DNA of 64,000 nucleotides from HXMU1420-13 sp965229525 (GTDB lineage Bacteria > Bacteroidota > Rhodothermia > Balneolales > Balneolaceae), in the NCBI GenBank assembly GCA_965229525.1, contig OZ245886.1:3348001-3412000 (forward strand), given 5' to 3'. Every line of letters begins with the position of its first letter. The first letter of the stretch is position 1. Positions 33,984 through 43,379 of the stretch are shown here, piece after piece. The notes beneath the pieces were generated by a model that worked only from the letters and a program-made list of their open reading frames with translations, was not told where the DNA came from and ran no database searches. Both the position numbers and the translations under genes were made by a program.

Positions 33984-34703
33984 ATGAAATTATTAGTTAC
34001 CGGTTCATCCCGTGGAATAGGTAAAGCAATCTGTAATTCGTTACTGGTTAATGGTTATTCGGTGATTGGCACCTCAACCAAACCTATTAACGATTACACG
34101 AATAACGAATATCAACATATCGTTTGTAATTTATCCAGTCAGCAGGAACTGCAAAAACTGAAAGAAGTCTTCACTGGCGAAAATCCCCCGGATGTCCTCA
34201 TCAACAATGCCGGCATGTTCCGAGATGCTGAATTTGGAATATCTGATGAAGAATGGTTGAATACCTGGGATATCACTCAACAAGTAAATCTTCGATCTGC
34301 TGCACTGTTATGCAAATGGGCCATTAATGCGTGGACTGAGAAAGATATCGAAGGGAGAATCATCAATATTTCTAGTCGAGCCGGAATGCGTGGTGATACC
34401 CAGGAATTTGCGGCATATGCTGCAAGTAAAGCCGGAATGATTGGGCTAACCAAAAGCATTGCTCGTAGCTTTGGGAAACAAGGGATTACTGCATATACTA
34501 TTGCACCGGGTTTTGTAGAAACAGATATGGCCATCGGTTCCATTGAAGTGTATGGGAAAGAATACCTGACTCTGGGATTGGCCTTAGATGACATTGCTCC
34601 GCCTGAAGAAATTGCGAATCTCGTTTTGCTACTTGCAGAAGGAAAGCTGACCCATGCTACAGGACAGACTTTCCATATAAATTCGGGCAGTTATTTGATA
34701 TGA
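33984..34703 (+). CDS. Short-chain dehydrogenase/reductase
   Basis: An NAD(P)-dependent oxidoreductase of the classical SDR family. From the chosen ATG the Rossmann motif TGSSRGIG is at residues 6-13, NNAG at 74-77, and the catalytic triad S131, Y145 and K149 is complete. Length is 239 residues. The frame opens eight codons earlier with a TTG inside the DUF2480 gene, but the ATG one base after that stop is preferred. It is FabG-like, yet substrate cannot be fixed from sequence; fatty-acid or sugar/alcohol substrates are both possible. Confidence 0.88.
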   Translation: MKLLVTGSSRGIGKAICNSLLVNGYSVIGTSTKPINDYTNNEYQHIVCNLSSQQELQKLKEVFTGENPPDVLINNAGMFRDAEFGISDEEWLNTWDITQQVNLRSAALLCKWAINAWTEKDIEGRIINISSRAGMRGDTQEFAAYAASKAGMIGLTKSIARSFGKQGITAYTIAPGFVETDMAIGSIEVYGKEYLTLGLALDDIAPPEEIANLVLLLAEGKLTHATGQTFHINSGSYLI

Positions 34704-34704
34704 G

Positions 34705-34755
34705 GTCATTCCTGCGAAGGCAGGAATCTAGATGCTGAAACAAGTTCAGCATGAC
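34705..34755. repeat. Second pair of GTCAT palindromic repeats
   Basis: Beginning one base after the SDR stop codon, two 24-base units lie head to head: a GTCATTCCTGCGAAGGCAGG-type unit (34705-34728) and an ATGCTGAAACAAGTTCAGC-type unit (34732-34755) that matches the right unit of the earlier pair at all but one base. Each unit forms a stem-loop. Confidence 0.75.
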
Positions 34756-34793
34756 GTAAGTTTTTAATTTATTTTGGGGCAAATAATTAAACT

Positions 34794-35816
34794 ATGTCAG
34801 ATATCTCCAATCGCAAAAAAGACCATGTAGAATTAACGGTCACTGATCAGACTCAGTATGAAACTAAAACAGGGTTTGATAACTATTACTTTCAGCATGA
34901 TGCATTACCGGAAGTAAATTTTGAAGATGTATCAACAGAAGCCTCATTATTAGGCCGTACTTTTTCATTTCCTCTCTTTATTTCATCAATGACCGGTGGC
35001 TATTCCGATGCCGGTCCGGTTAATGCAATTATCGCGGAGTTTTGTGAGGCTGAAAACCTTCCATTTGGCGTTGGTAGTCAACGTGCGATGTTGGTGGATA
35101 ACTCACAAATAGAATCATTTTCAATTGCTCGTAAAAAGGCTCCAAATGCATTTATTGCAGGAAATATTGGGGGTGTTCAACTGATTAAAGATTGGACACC
35201 AGATAAAACGAAAGCTCTCATCGATTCTATTAAAGCTGATGCCTTGATTGTTCACTTAAATCCACTTCAGGAATTAATGCAACCCGAAGGTGACAGAGAC
35301 TTTAAAGGAGTTTTGTCTGGTATTGAAGCCTTAGTAAAAGATGCCGATGTTCCAATTATCGTAAAAGAAACGGGGGCTGGAATTTCGGCTTATGCAGCAA
35401 AACGTTTATTAAATGCCGGTGTTCAGGTTATTGATGTGGCTGGTGCAGGTGGAACAAGTTGGTCGAAAGTAGAGAATCAGAGATCGAGTAATTTGCAGCC
35501 ACAAAATGAATTTGATGAATGGGGGTTACCGACCATTGAATGTCTTAATCAAATATCATCGTTACAGTGGGAGAGAAGTTTTGAGTTGATTTCATCAGGA
35601 GGTATACGTTCCGCACATGACATTGCCAAATCATTATGTTTGGGCGCGACGTTTACAGCCACAGCTCAACCTATTATTAAAGCAATTATACAAGGTGGGT
35701 ATAAAGGATTAGAATCCTATGTTGAACAATTAAAAAAGGATTTCAGAACACTTCTTTTGTTAGTGGGATGCACAACTCCAGATCAGCTAAACCGTTCACA
35801 TCTATTGGAAAAATAA
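34794..35816 (+). CDS. fni: Type 2 isopentenyl-diphosphate delta-isomerase
   Basis: The FMN- and NADPH-dependent enzyme that interconverts IPP and DMAPP. Visible motifs are RKKDH at residues 7-11, SSMTGG, VGSQR, NIGGVQL, HLNPLQE with PEGDRDF, KETGAGIS and the FMN-site DVAGAGGTSW. At 340 residues it is full length. It starts a block with a prenyl diphosphate synthase and follows a repeat-containing spacer. Both type 2 IDI and the next gene support isoprenoid synthesis for quinone, carotenoid or undecaprenyl products. Confidence 0.95.
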   Translation: MSDISNRKKDHVELTVTDQTQYETKTGFDNYYFQHDALPEVNFEDVSTEASLLGRTFSFPLFISSMTGGYSDAGPVNAIIAEFCEAENLPFGVGSQRAMLVDNSQIESFSIARKKAPNAFIAGNIGGVQLIKDWTPDKTKALIDSIKADALIVHLNPLQELMQPEGDRDFKGVLSGIEALVKDADVPIIVKETGAGISAYAAKRLLNAGVQVIDVAGAGGTSWSKVENQRSSNLQPQNEFDEWGLPTIECLNQISSLQWERSFELISSGGIRSAHDIAKSLCLGATFTATAQPIIKAIIQGGYKGLESYVEQLKKDFRTLLLLVGCTTPDQLNRSHLLEK

Positions 35817-35873
35817 AAAATCCAACCTGCGGATTATTTCCGTATCTTAGTCAGCTGTAATATAAAGACTGAA

Positions 35874-36869
35874 TTGGAAAACAAAGACCTCCGCAAAGAA
35901 CTACTGACACGCATTGAACAAGCTCTAAATGGGTTAAATATGCCATCCGCACCGGTTACTTTGTATGAACCATATCAGTATGCATTGTCGGTTGGTGGAA
36001 AACGTATTCGTCCACTTATGACGTTGCTTGCCAGCGGAATGAATGGGGGTTCCGTTGAAGATGCAATTCCTGCTGCATTAGCTGTAGAAGTTCTTCATAA
36101 TTTCACCCTGGTTCACGATGATATTATGGACTCTGCCGATACCCGGCGTGGGAAGCCAAGTGTCTTCAAAAAATGGGATGAAAACGTTGCTATTCTCAGC
36201 GGAGACCTCATGTTTGCTGGTGCATATCGTTTCCTGGATTATTACGGTGTTTCAGATAAATTTTCTAAGGCCGAGTATTTCAATATGAATTCCAGTTTTA
36301 ATGAAGCCATTATCACAGTGTGTGAAGGTCAGGCTTTCGATATGGAATTTGTGGATCGGACAGATGTAACTCTGAATGAGTACATTCAAATGATATCCGG
36401 TAAAACGGGCGCTTTAATTGCTGCATCTCTAAAAATGGGTGGAATAGCTGCTGGAGCTTCTTTAGAAAATCAGGAAATTCTATTCAAACTTGGGATGGAA
36501 ATGGGAGTAGCATTCCAGATTCAGGACGATTTACTCGATGCTACCGCAGATCCTGAGAAATTTGGGAAACGACCCGGTGGAGATATTATCGAGGGCAAGA
36601 AAACATATTTAACTATACTTGCGTTAGATCGTGCAGACCGAACACAACATGAAATCATAACACGAATTCTGGAAGATTCAGACCCCACACAAAAGGAAGT
36701 TGATGAAGTATTAAGCTTCATGCATTCTTTAAATGTGATAAGTGATGTTAAAGAGATTGTACAAAATCATTATAAAACCTGTTATTCATACATCGAACAA
36801 TTTGATACTAACGAGTACAGGCAAGAGCTTGAAAATCTGCTTATCTTCCTCCAAAATCGTGATCACTAA
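35874..36869 (+). CDS. Polyprenyl diphosphate synthase (short chain, FPP/GGPP type)
   Basis: A trans-prenyltransferase that condenses IPP with allylic diphosphates. The first aspartate motif DDIMD is at residues 82-86 with downstream RRG, and the second DDLLD is at 218-222. The residue five before the first motif is phenylalanine (F77), a bulky residue that in characterised enzymes limits chain length, so a farnesyl or geranylgeranyl product is more likely than octaprenyl. The start codon is TTG (MENKDLRKE). Length is 331 residues. It lies 57 bases downstream of the IPP isomerase gene. Confidence 0.92.
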   Translation: MENKDLRKELLTRIEQALNGLNMPSAPVTLYEPYQYALSVGGKRIRPLMTLLASGMNGGSVEDAIPAALAVEVLHNFTLVHDDIMDSADTRRGKPSVFKKWDENVAILSGDLMFAGAYRFLDYYGVSDKFSKAEYFNMNSSFNEAIITVCEGQAFDMEFVDRTDVTLNEYIQMISGKTGALIAASLKMGGIAAGASLENQEILFKLGMEMGVAFQIQDDLLDATADPEKFGKRPGGDIIEGKKTYLTILALDRADRTQHEIITRILEDSDPTQKEVDEVLSFMHSLNVISDVKEIVQNHYKTCYSYIEQFDTNEYRQELENLLIFLQNRDH

Positions 36870-36887
36870 ATAGTTTTATCATCTACT

Positions 36888-37715
36888 ATGCGTTCAATTG
36901 TAATTACGCTATTCTCAATTTTAATTCTTACTAGCGCCTGCCGTAATAAAGATTTAATTCGTCCCGGAGATCCTTTAAACGTTGCTTATGATAAGTCATT
37001 AGCACTTTATGAAGAAGGAAAATACGACGATGCAGCTTACGGTTTCGATCTAGTGACCAGAATGGGGCGCGGTACTAACTTTTCAAAAGATGCTCAGTTT
37101 TATCTCGCAGAAAGTTACTTCGCAGACAGACAGTACATTTTAGCAGCATCAGAATATGAGCGATTCATCAGCTATTATCCGCAAGATGAAAAAAGAGAGG
37201 AAGTAGAGTATAAATTGGCTTTGTGTTTTTATGAGCAAAGTCCACGTTATCGACTTGATCAAACTCCGACTCGAAGAGCGATCCAATTATTCCAGCTTTT
37301 CAATACCAAATATCCGGATAGTGAATATGTGGTAGAATCGGCAGCTCGAATTGATGAGCTAAGAAATAAACTTGCCCGAAAAGCATTCGAAGCCGGTGAA
37401 TTTTATCTTAGAACTGATCGATATTTAGCCGCATCCATTTATTTCGATCAGGTGATTGACCAATATCCTGAATCAAGATGGGCAGAATCTTCGCTTCTAA
37501 AACAGATCGAAACCTACATTATTTATGCGGATAATAGTGTGGAAGAAAGACAGGCTGAGAGATACACGCTTGCCATTGCAAATTACGAGAAATTCATCCA
37601 GTTATTCCCGCAAAGCTCAAGAAGAGGAGATGCTGAATCTATGTATTCGGATGCTATCAATAAATTAGGTGATGTTGATACCCCAACTACAGGAGAGACT
37701 TTAGGTAGCAACTAA
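36888..37715 (+). CDS. bamD: Outer-membrane assembly lipoprotein BamD
   Basis: BamD is the essential lipoprotein partner of BamA in outer-membrane protein insertion. A lipobox LTSAC places the lipidated cysteine at C18. Five TPR-like repeats follow (YEEGKYDDAAYGFD, ADRQYILAASEYERFI, RAIQLFQLFNTKYPDS, RYLAASIYFDQVIDQYP, ANYEKFIQLFPQS), exactly the YfiO/BamD layout, and length is 275 residues. It overlaps the nadD start by one base. SurA-type chaperones lie farther along the window. Confidence 0.92.
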   Translation: MRSIVITLFSILILTSACRNKDLIRPGDPLNVAYDKSLALYEEGKYDDAAYGFDLVTRMGRGTNFSKDAQFYLAESYFADRQYILAASEYERFISYYPQDEKREEVEYKLALCFYEQSPRYRLDQTPTRRAIQLFQLFNTKYPDSEYVVESAARIDELRNKLARKAFEAGEFYLRTDRYLAASIYFDQVIDQYPESRWAESSLLKQIETYIIYADNSVEERQAERYTLAIANYEKFIQLFPQSSRRGDAESMYSDAINKLGDVDTPTTGETLGSN

Positions 37716-38305
37716 TGCAAAAAAGGATTGGATTGTACGGTGGAACCTTCGATCCAGTCCATACTGGGCATATATCTTTAGTTCATTCTTTTCTAGAATC
37801 TGGTTTCATAGATGAGATATGGGTGATATTAACTCCATTTCCGCCTCATAAACAGGATCAAAATCCAACCAATTATTCACATCGATTCAATATGCTTCAC
37901 TATGCATTCGAGTTGATTGAAAAAGTTGATATTCTTACAATCGAAAGTGAATTACCGAAACCTTCCTATACCTACAGAACTATTGAGTATTTGAAATCGG
38001 AATTTCCATCCCATACTTTTTACTATTGCCTGGGTGGAGATAGCCTCGTTAATTTTCATACCTGGAAGCATCCTGAGCTGATACTAAAGCATACAGAGTT
38101 ATTGGTTGCTGGTAGACGAGGTGAAAAGTATGAAGACATCGACAAATCAATTTTAGAAAAAAGTCATTTTGTTGAACATGAACTTATAGATGTGTCGTCG
38201 ACTGAAATTAAATCCAGAATTTCTGGAAACAAATCACTTGAAGGATTAGTAGATCAGAAGGTTGAAAGTTATATTCGCACCCATCAATTGTATCTTCCGA
38301 ACTAA
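37715..38305 (+). CDS. nadD: Nicotinate-nucleotide adenylyltransferase
   Basis: NadD adenylates nicotinate mononucleotide on the way to NAD. The nucleotidyltransferase motif GLYGGTFDPVHTGH is at residues 6-19 and the C-terminal ISSTEIKSRI-type motif reads VSSTEIKSRI. The segment YYCLGGDSLVNFHTWKHPE is the mononucleotide-binding region. Length is 196 residues. Its start overlaps bamD (TAATG), indicating coupled translation. Confidence 0.95.
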   Translation: MQKRIGLYGGTFDPVHTGHISLVHSFLESGFIDEIWVILTPFPPHKQDQNPTNYSHRFNMLHYAFELIEKVDILTIESELPKPSYTYRTIEYLKSEFPSHTFYYCLGGDSLVNFHTWKHPELILKHTELLVAGRRGEKYEDIDKSILEKSHFVEHELIDVSSTEIKSRISGNKSLEGLVDQKVESYIRTHQLYLPN

Positions 38306-38311
38306 TTCTAC

Positions 38312-39328
38312 ATGGCTTTTTCGCGTAAATCATTTCTATCAGCTTCCGTACTTGGCTTTGGATCATTATTTATAGGAGGAAGCAGATTAAATGGGATTTC
38401 TGAAACTCAGAGTATTATTAAGCCAAAGCGTTTACCTGAAAACGCAACACTTGGTTTAATAGCTCCCGCTAGTCCAATTTATGCTTCATCTGATTTCGAA
38501 CGAATGATTGAGTCGCTGGAAGGGCTAGGATATACTCTTGTTTGGGGTGATCATATCAAAGAACGAAATGGATATTTGGCTGGTAATGATGAAGATCGAG
38601 TATCAGATCTCCATGCAATGTTCTCGAACAATACAATAGATGGAATCCTATGTACTAGAGGAGGTTATGGGAGTAACCGTATTCTTGACTTAATTGATTT
38701 TGATCTGATAAATCAAAACCCTAAACCATTTATTGGGTTTAGTGACATCACAAGTTTGCATTTAGCTATCTACAAAAACACTGGATTGATCACGTTTCAC
38801 GGTCCGGTTGGGAAATCATATTGGAATGACTTCACAATTCAATCATGGAATTCCATTCTTCACTATGCAGGAACTCCAGAATATTCAATACCAATTGACC
38901 AGGATGATGCATTTACAATCCAATCTGGTCAGGCCGAAGGAAAGTTATTGGGTGGAAATTTGACTGTATTAACTTCTTTGTTAGGGTCTAAATATTTACC
39001 GGATTTTGATGGAGCAATTCTTTTTTTAGAAGATATCGGGGAAGATGTTTATCGGGTTGATAGAATGTTTTCACAGCTAAAGTTGAGCGGTATTCTAGAT
39101 CAAATAAGTGGTATGGCTTTTGGAAAATGCACAGAATGTAATGAGACATCTAATAGTTTGTCGTTAAAAGAGGTGCTAAATCATTATATCTCGCCACTAA
39201 ACATTCCTGCATTTTATGGTGCAATGATAAGTCATGAGGAACAAAATCTAACCATCCCCGTAGGGATTTCAGCATCACTAAATGCGGATGAAAAAACAAT
39301 AAAACTATTAGAGCCCGCAGTGCTTTAA
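38312..39328 (+). CDS. LD-carboxypeptidase, peptidase family S66
   Basis: A serine carboxypeptidase that trims the terminal D-alanine from muropeptide tetrapeptides (LdcA type); MccF-type members cleave other amide bonds. The catalytic triad is visible as S121 in RGGYGSNR, E240 in LFLEDIGE and H308 in ISHEE. The N-terminus SRKSFLSASVLGFGSLFIGG looks like a twin-arginine-type or lipoprotein-free export signal, suggesting a periplasmic enzyme, unlike cytoplasmic LdcA of Escherichia coli. Length is 338 residues. It follows nadD by six bases. Confidence 0.88.
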   Translation: MAFSRKSFLSASVLGFGSLFIGGSRLNGISETQSIIKPKRLPENATLGLIAPASPIYASSDFERMIESLEGLGYTLVWGDHIKERNGYLAGNDEDRVSDLHAMFSNNTIDGILCTRGGYGSNRILDLIDFDLINQNPKPFIGFSDITSLHLAIYKNTGLITFHGPVGKSYWNDFTIQSWNSILHYAGTPEYSIPIDQDDAFTIQSGQAEGKLLGGNLTVLTSLLGSKYLPDFDGAILFLEDIGEDVYRVDRMFSQLKLSGILDQISGMAFGKCTECNETSNSLSLKEVLNHYISPLNIPAFYGAMISHEEQNLTIPVGISASLNADEKTIKLLEPAVL

Positions 39329-39356
39329 TCTCAAGTTATTACAGACTATTCATTCT

Positions 39357-41780
39357 TTGTTTCGATATAGAAAAAAAACGTTACCTCTTGTTATTGGATT
39401 ATTGGTACTAAGCTTTCAGAGTACAATAATACATGCCCAGAATTCAGGAATTAGAGGCATAATCACAGATAGTTCAACAGGTGAAACCATACCCTTAGTT
39501 AATATCATAAAAGTTGGGACAACCATTGGTACTAACAGTGATGACGAAGGGTATTACGAATTAGAATTAGTACCTGGAAATCATGAATTAAAATTTTCTT
39601 CTTTGGCATATGTTGATTCGGTAATCTCGATAAAAATTAACCCTAACGAGTTTATGTCGTTGGATATTCGGCTATCCGAAGATCGTTTAATGCTCGATGA
39701 GATTGTTGTAAGTGCAGATCGGTCTACCAGAATGGTTCAGCAACTTGCAGTTTTTCGTGATCAACAGAATGTTGGGCTTGAATCATACACTGCAGATTTA
39801 TATAAGCTAGCCATCCTTGGTCGTAATAATACAGATGCAGATACCGTTTTCTCTCCCTTAGCATATTCAGAAAGAGTTTCAGAAGTAAAACATATCATTT
39901 CACCAGAGCGATTTTCAGAGTCTATTTCAGCGAATAGATCCAGTAAAAACTTTTTTAGCGAATATGATTTCTTCTCTACGGGTGGGCCACCTTTAAATTT
40001 GAATCAAGAATTAGTGCCTCTGAGTATACTTTCTGAAGATATTACCGTGGTAGGCCCAATTTCAAAGCGAGCCGGTAGATTTTATATTATTGATGATCAT
40101 GAAGCTGGGCAAGATTGGCCAAATGGAACAAGAGAAATTACATTTTCGCCTATACAGAATAATAGACCTTTATTTGAAGGTAGTGTCTGGTTTAATGAAA
40201 ATACATCTACCATACTAGGAATTGATGTCACACTAAATGATTATGCATCAACAAATACAGGGTTATTTAGTATATCAAATCTTAGATATCAACAATCGTA
40301 TATAAACATCGGTGATTATTGGCTGCCTGATAATACCAAATTATCAGCGGAATTAGACTTTCTTACCTCAACAAAACCTATTACTTACCTCGATGAGTGG
40401 TCGTGGAGTAATCATCGGATAAATCCTGATTTAGAACCTGAAGACCTCTCTTTAAATACATTAGTCATTGAAGCAGGATCAAATCGTAAGAAAACCGCAT
40501 TTTGGGACAGTCTTACTATCAATTCTGCAAATGATAATCTTTCATTTTTAGAAGAAGCAAAATCATACAATGAAAAGAATAGAACATTACGCTTAGGAAT
40601 GAGCGTGATGAGTAATTTCTTTCGATTACCTTATCAATTAGAGCGATTTTATCTTACAAATATCAGCGATGTTTATCGATACAATAGGGTGGAAGGTCAC
40701 ACGCTTGGTTTGGGAATTAGAACTCCAATCCATCCAAATTATGAGTATAGAGGGATAATTGGTTATGGTTTTTCGAGTGAAGAATGGACGTATTCCATAA
40801 GTGGATATAATTTTATACCTGGTACTGCAATCGCCCCAGAATTGGTGATTCTCAAAGATGTGGTTCAACAGTATCAAGACTACGAGTATAATCGAACGCC
40901 ACTCGACTTCTTCGAATTTCGCCATAGCATGGCAGCGCTTATAAATGGAAGTCCTATAAATGATTATTTTTTAAGGCAAGGAGTTCAATCTGGATTTAGG
41001 TATCGTTTTGATATAGAGTCGTTTTTGCGTGTGTTATATCTAAATGAAACGCATAAAGGGTTATCCTCAAGCTCTGATTTCACACTTCTAGGTGATGGTC
41101 CTGAAGAGCGCCTATATCCAAATGGCGATGGATTATTTCAAAAACAAAGAATGATAGGACTTTCTCTGCATCTTCATCACGACACTAGAAAATATCTTCG
41201 AACACAATTTTTACGCGATTATAACATCCGCGATTTTGGGTGGCTTTTTGATGCAAAACTTGAAAAGGGGATTGATCAATGGGGGTCATCCTTAGATTAT
41301 AATCGATATAGAATCGGTTTAAAATTCAATGTCCCTGTCTTCAGTTCTCACTTTATCCAAACTGATTTAGTATTAGGAGCCTCAGATGTAGGGACACCAT
41401 CACAAAGACGATTCAATTACAATGGTTTTGTATTGGATGACTATGTAAGAGAACGACCTTTTAATACAGTATCATTTAAAGAACCAACAGGTCATAGAGT
41501 ATCGGTATTAAAAGTGAAGTACAAGTTTGGTAGTTCAATCACCAGAAAGGTTCCAATACAATTCATCCAAAAAAGTGGGATTCATCTAGCCACATTTATA
41601 ACTGTGGGTACTGTAGATGAAACAGCAAGCTTAGAACCAATATTACCTTATTCAAAATCAGAAACTCAGGCCGAAATCGGTGTAGCTGCCTTTAAGATAC
41701 TTGGATTCCTATACGCCGAATATAGCTTAAGAATCGCAGGAGAATTTGGTAATTCAGTTGGTTTCCAAATTTTGTTCTAA
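39357..41780 (+). CDS. DUF5686/carboxypeptidase-like regulatory-domain outer-membrane protein
   Basis: A large secreted protein (807 residues) with a TTG start, signal peptide at residues 1-27 (cleavage near IIHAQ), a CarboxypepD_reg-like beta-sandwich at about 32-115 (GIITDSSTGETIPLVNI, DEIVVSADR) and a long C-terminal region of alternating strands ending in VGFQILF with terminal phenylalanine. This is the layout of DUF5686 proteins of Bacteroidota, thought to sit in the outer membrane; function not established. There is no TonB plug domain, so it is not a SusC-type receptor. Its stop overlaps by four bases the stop of the convergent gene. Confidence 0.78.
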   Translation: MFRYRKKTLPLVIGLLVLSFQSTIIHAQNSGIRGIITDSSTGETIPLVNIIKVGTTIGTNSDDEGYYELELVPGNHELKFSSLAYVDSVISIKINPNEFMSLDIRLSEDRLMLDEIVVSADRSTRMVQQLAVFRDQQNVGLESYTADLYKLAILGRNNTDADTVFSPLAYSERVSEVKHIISPERFSESISANRSSKNFFSEYDFFSTGGPPLNLNQELVPLSILSEDITVVGPISKRAGRFYIIDDHEAGQDWPNGTREITFSPIQNNRPLFEGSVWFNENTSTILGIDVTLNDYASTNTGLFSISNLRYQQSYINIGDYWLPDNTKLSAELDFLTSTKPITYLDEWSWSNHRINPDLEPEDLSLNTLVIEAGSNRKKTAFWDSLTINSANDNLSFLEEAKSYNEKNRTLRLGMSVMSNFFRLPYQLERFYLTNISDVYRYNRVEGHTLGLGIRTPIHPNYEYRGIIGYGFSSEEWTYSISGYNFIPGTAIAPELVILKDVVQQYQDYEYNRTPLDFFEFRHSMAALINGSPINDYFLRQGVQSGFRYRFDIESFLRVLYLNETHKGLSSSSDFTLLGDGPEERLYPNGDGLFQKQRMIGLSLHLHHDTRKYLRTQFLRDYNIRDFGWLFDAKLEKGIDQWGSSLDYNRYRIGLKFNVPVFSSHFIQTDLVLGASDVGTPSQRRFNYNGFVLDDYVRERPFNTVSFKEPTGHRVSVLKVKYKFGSSITRKVPIQFIQKSGIHLATFITVGTVDETASLEPILPYSKSETQAEIGVAAFKILGFLYAEYSLRIAGEFGNSVGFQILF

Positions 41781-42856
41781 CCTTTAAATGGTGCGCCAGA
41801 AGCAAATTGTTTAAGCACCTCTTTAGATTCAGTAACGTAGGCTTGCATCAGATTGGCTGTTAGGCATGAATGGATTGGATAGATTTCAATTACTTCACCG
41901 ACTGCTATTGAATTAAAAAAAGAATCTGTGCACGTAATTATTCCATGTTCCTGCGAAATGGACTTAACATAATTGGAGTAATCATTATCATGTGTAGGAT
42001 TTAAAACCTGTCCAAAATTTTGAGTTCCATCAGCATTTATGACAAAATCTTTTGAGAAATGAACTGCACCACCATGAATAAGAAGTTCTTTCCGATCATC
42101 AAACTTTGCCACAATCGGACATTCCATTTTTACTGCAATTTGATCTGGTGAACAAGATCCTATTCTTGTTTGCATCCAATCATAAAACACAAAATTTCCA
42201 GGACTTAATTGATCTACATTGCCAAATGTATCTAGAGTTGAACAGGATGGAGTATCACCCCAACACAATTTGCCACCAAATGTATTTTTTAGCTTTGATA
42301 ATTCTTCAATTAATGGTCTAGTTAATGACGTTACTTCTTCTTGAGTAGATCTTTTATAAGTATGACCGGCGTGGGCATAGAATCCTTCAAAGTTTATGTA
42401 CTCACTTTTCTGAATTACCTGGTGAATAATTTCTATAGAGTCGGATTTATTTATTGAAACACCGCTTCGACCATAGTTTGGATCAATTTCAATATAGATT
42501 GAGAGGTTTGTTTCTAATTTGGTGTCCAGAAATTGAATGGTATCCGAATTACTAGCCAATATGTTTAAATCAATCTTTTTAGCTAGTTTGTTAATTCTTC
42601 GGATGTCCAACACACTTACAGGAAATGCTACGGTGATGTCATCCCATCCATTTTCAGCAAAGAATTCGGCCATTGTAAGTGACGAAACGGTAATCCCATT
42701 CACACCAGACTCTCTAAACCAATTCCCAATTTCAAGACTCTGATGTGTCTTAAAATGTGGGCGGAATTCAATATTTAACGCTCTGGCTTTCGTGGCCATT
42801 CTCTTAATGTTGGCTTTTGCAACCCTTGTATTTATTCTCAATAATGGATACTGCAT
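41777..42856 (-). CDS. D-threonine aldolase/D-serine dehydratase-like PLP enzyme (fold III)
   Basis: A PLP enzyme with an alanine-racemase-type barrel followed by a metal-binding D-serine-dehydratase-like C-terminal domain. The PLP lysine is K36 in FRPHFKTHQ and the metal pair is the HxC of YPIHSCL near residue 332. The family includes D-threonine aldolase, D-serine dehydratase and DSD1-like enzymes, all acting on D-amino acids. Length is 359 residues. It is divergently oriented from the RimK operon, the two starts being about 75 bases apart. Substrate is uncertain. Confidence 0.82.
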   Translation of the reverse strand: MQYPLLRINTRVAKANIKRMATKARALNIEFRPHFKTHQSLEIGNWFRESGVNGITVSSLTMAEFFAENGWDDITVAFPVSVLDIRRINKLAKKIDLNILASNSDTIQFLDTKLETNLSIYIEIDPNYGRSGVSINKSDSIEIIHQVIQKSEYINFEGFYAHAGHTYKRSTQEEVTSLTRPLIEELSKLKNTFGGKLCWGDTPSCSTLDTFGNVDQLSPGNFVFYDWMQTRIGSCSPDQIAVKMECPIVAKFDDRKELLIHGGAVHFSKDFVINADGTQNFGQVLNPTHDNDYSNYVKSISQEHGIITCTDSFFNSIAVGEVIEIYPIHSCLTANLMQAYVTESKEVLKQFASGAPFKG

Positions 42857-42931
42857 ACTTTTTATTTCGATGATAAAAATTCTAGACGGTAATAATGCTA
42901 TGAATTTAGAATACGCGTATTATTTGCCCGA

Positions 42932-43378
42932 ATGAAAAACAGCGAAAAACATATAATTGGTAGAATTGAGCGTGTAGATTTTCCAGATTGGAACATGTTC
43001 AATATTGAAGCCAAAATTGATACAGGAGCGTTCAGTTCTAGCGTACACTGTCATGATATTCAAGAATTCCAAAAGGAGGGTAGTCCATATATTAGATTCA
43101 ATCTTTTGGATCCTGAACACCCTGCTTACAACGATTATTTATTTGAACTCCCAATTTATGATAAGCGTGAAGTTAAAAGTTCAAATGGATTAACCGAAGT
43201 ACGTTTTTTTATTCAAACAGCTATTAGAATGTTTGACTCAACTTTTGAAATTGAATTATCCCTTACCGATCGCTCGGAAATGAAATATCCAATTTTAATT
43301 GGTAGAAAATTTCTACAAAATCGATTTATTGTAGACGTATCCAGGAAAAACTTAGCTCAAAAAAATAGAGGCTCATAA
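42932..43378 (+). CDS. Retropepsin-like protease of the RimK-associated PF05618 family (RimB-like)
   Basis: A 148-residue protein of the family annotated as ATP-dependent zinc protease (PF05618), which has an aspartic-protease-like DTG motif, here KIDTGAFSSS with D30-G32, and the C-terminal PILIGRKFLQNRFIVDVS strand pair of a retropepsin fold. In pseudomonads a member, RimB, is encoded with RimK and is thought to act on glutamate tails that RimK adds to ribosomal protein S6. Here the gene lies one base upstream of rimK, the same arrangement. Whether it cleaves glutamate tails here is inference. Confidence 0.8.
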   Translation: MKNSEKHIIGRIERVDFPDWNMFNIEAKIDTGAFSSSVHCHDIQEFQKEGSPYIRFNLLDPEHPAYNDYLFELPIYDKREVKSSNGLTEVRFFIQTAIRMFDSTFEIELSLTDRSEMKYPILIGRKFLQNRFIVDVSRKNLAQKNRGS

Positions 43379-43379
43379 A

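Noticed and set aside
33388..34755. Repeated GTCAT palindromes as a CRISPR array
   Set aside because: Units are inverted pairs that differ in sequence and lie over 1 kb apart between genes; no regular spacers and no cas genes.
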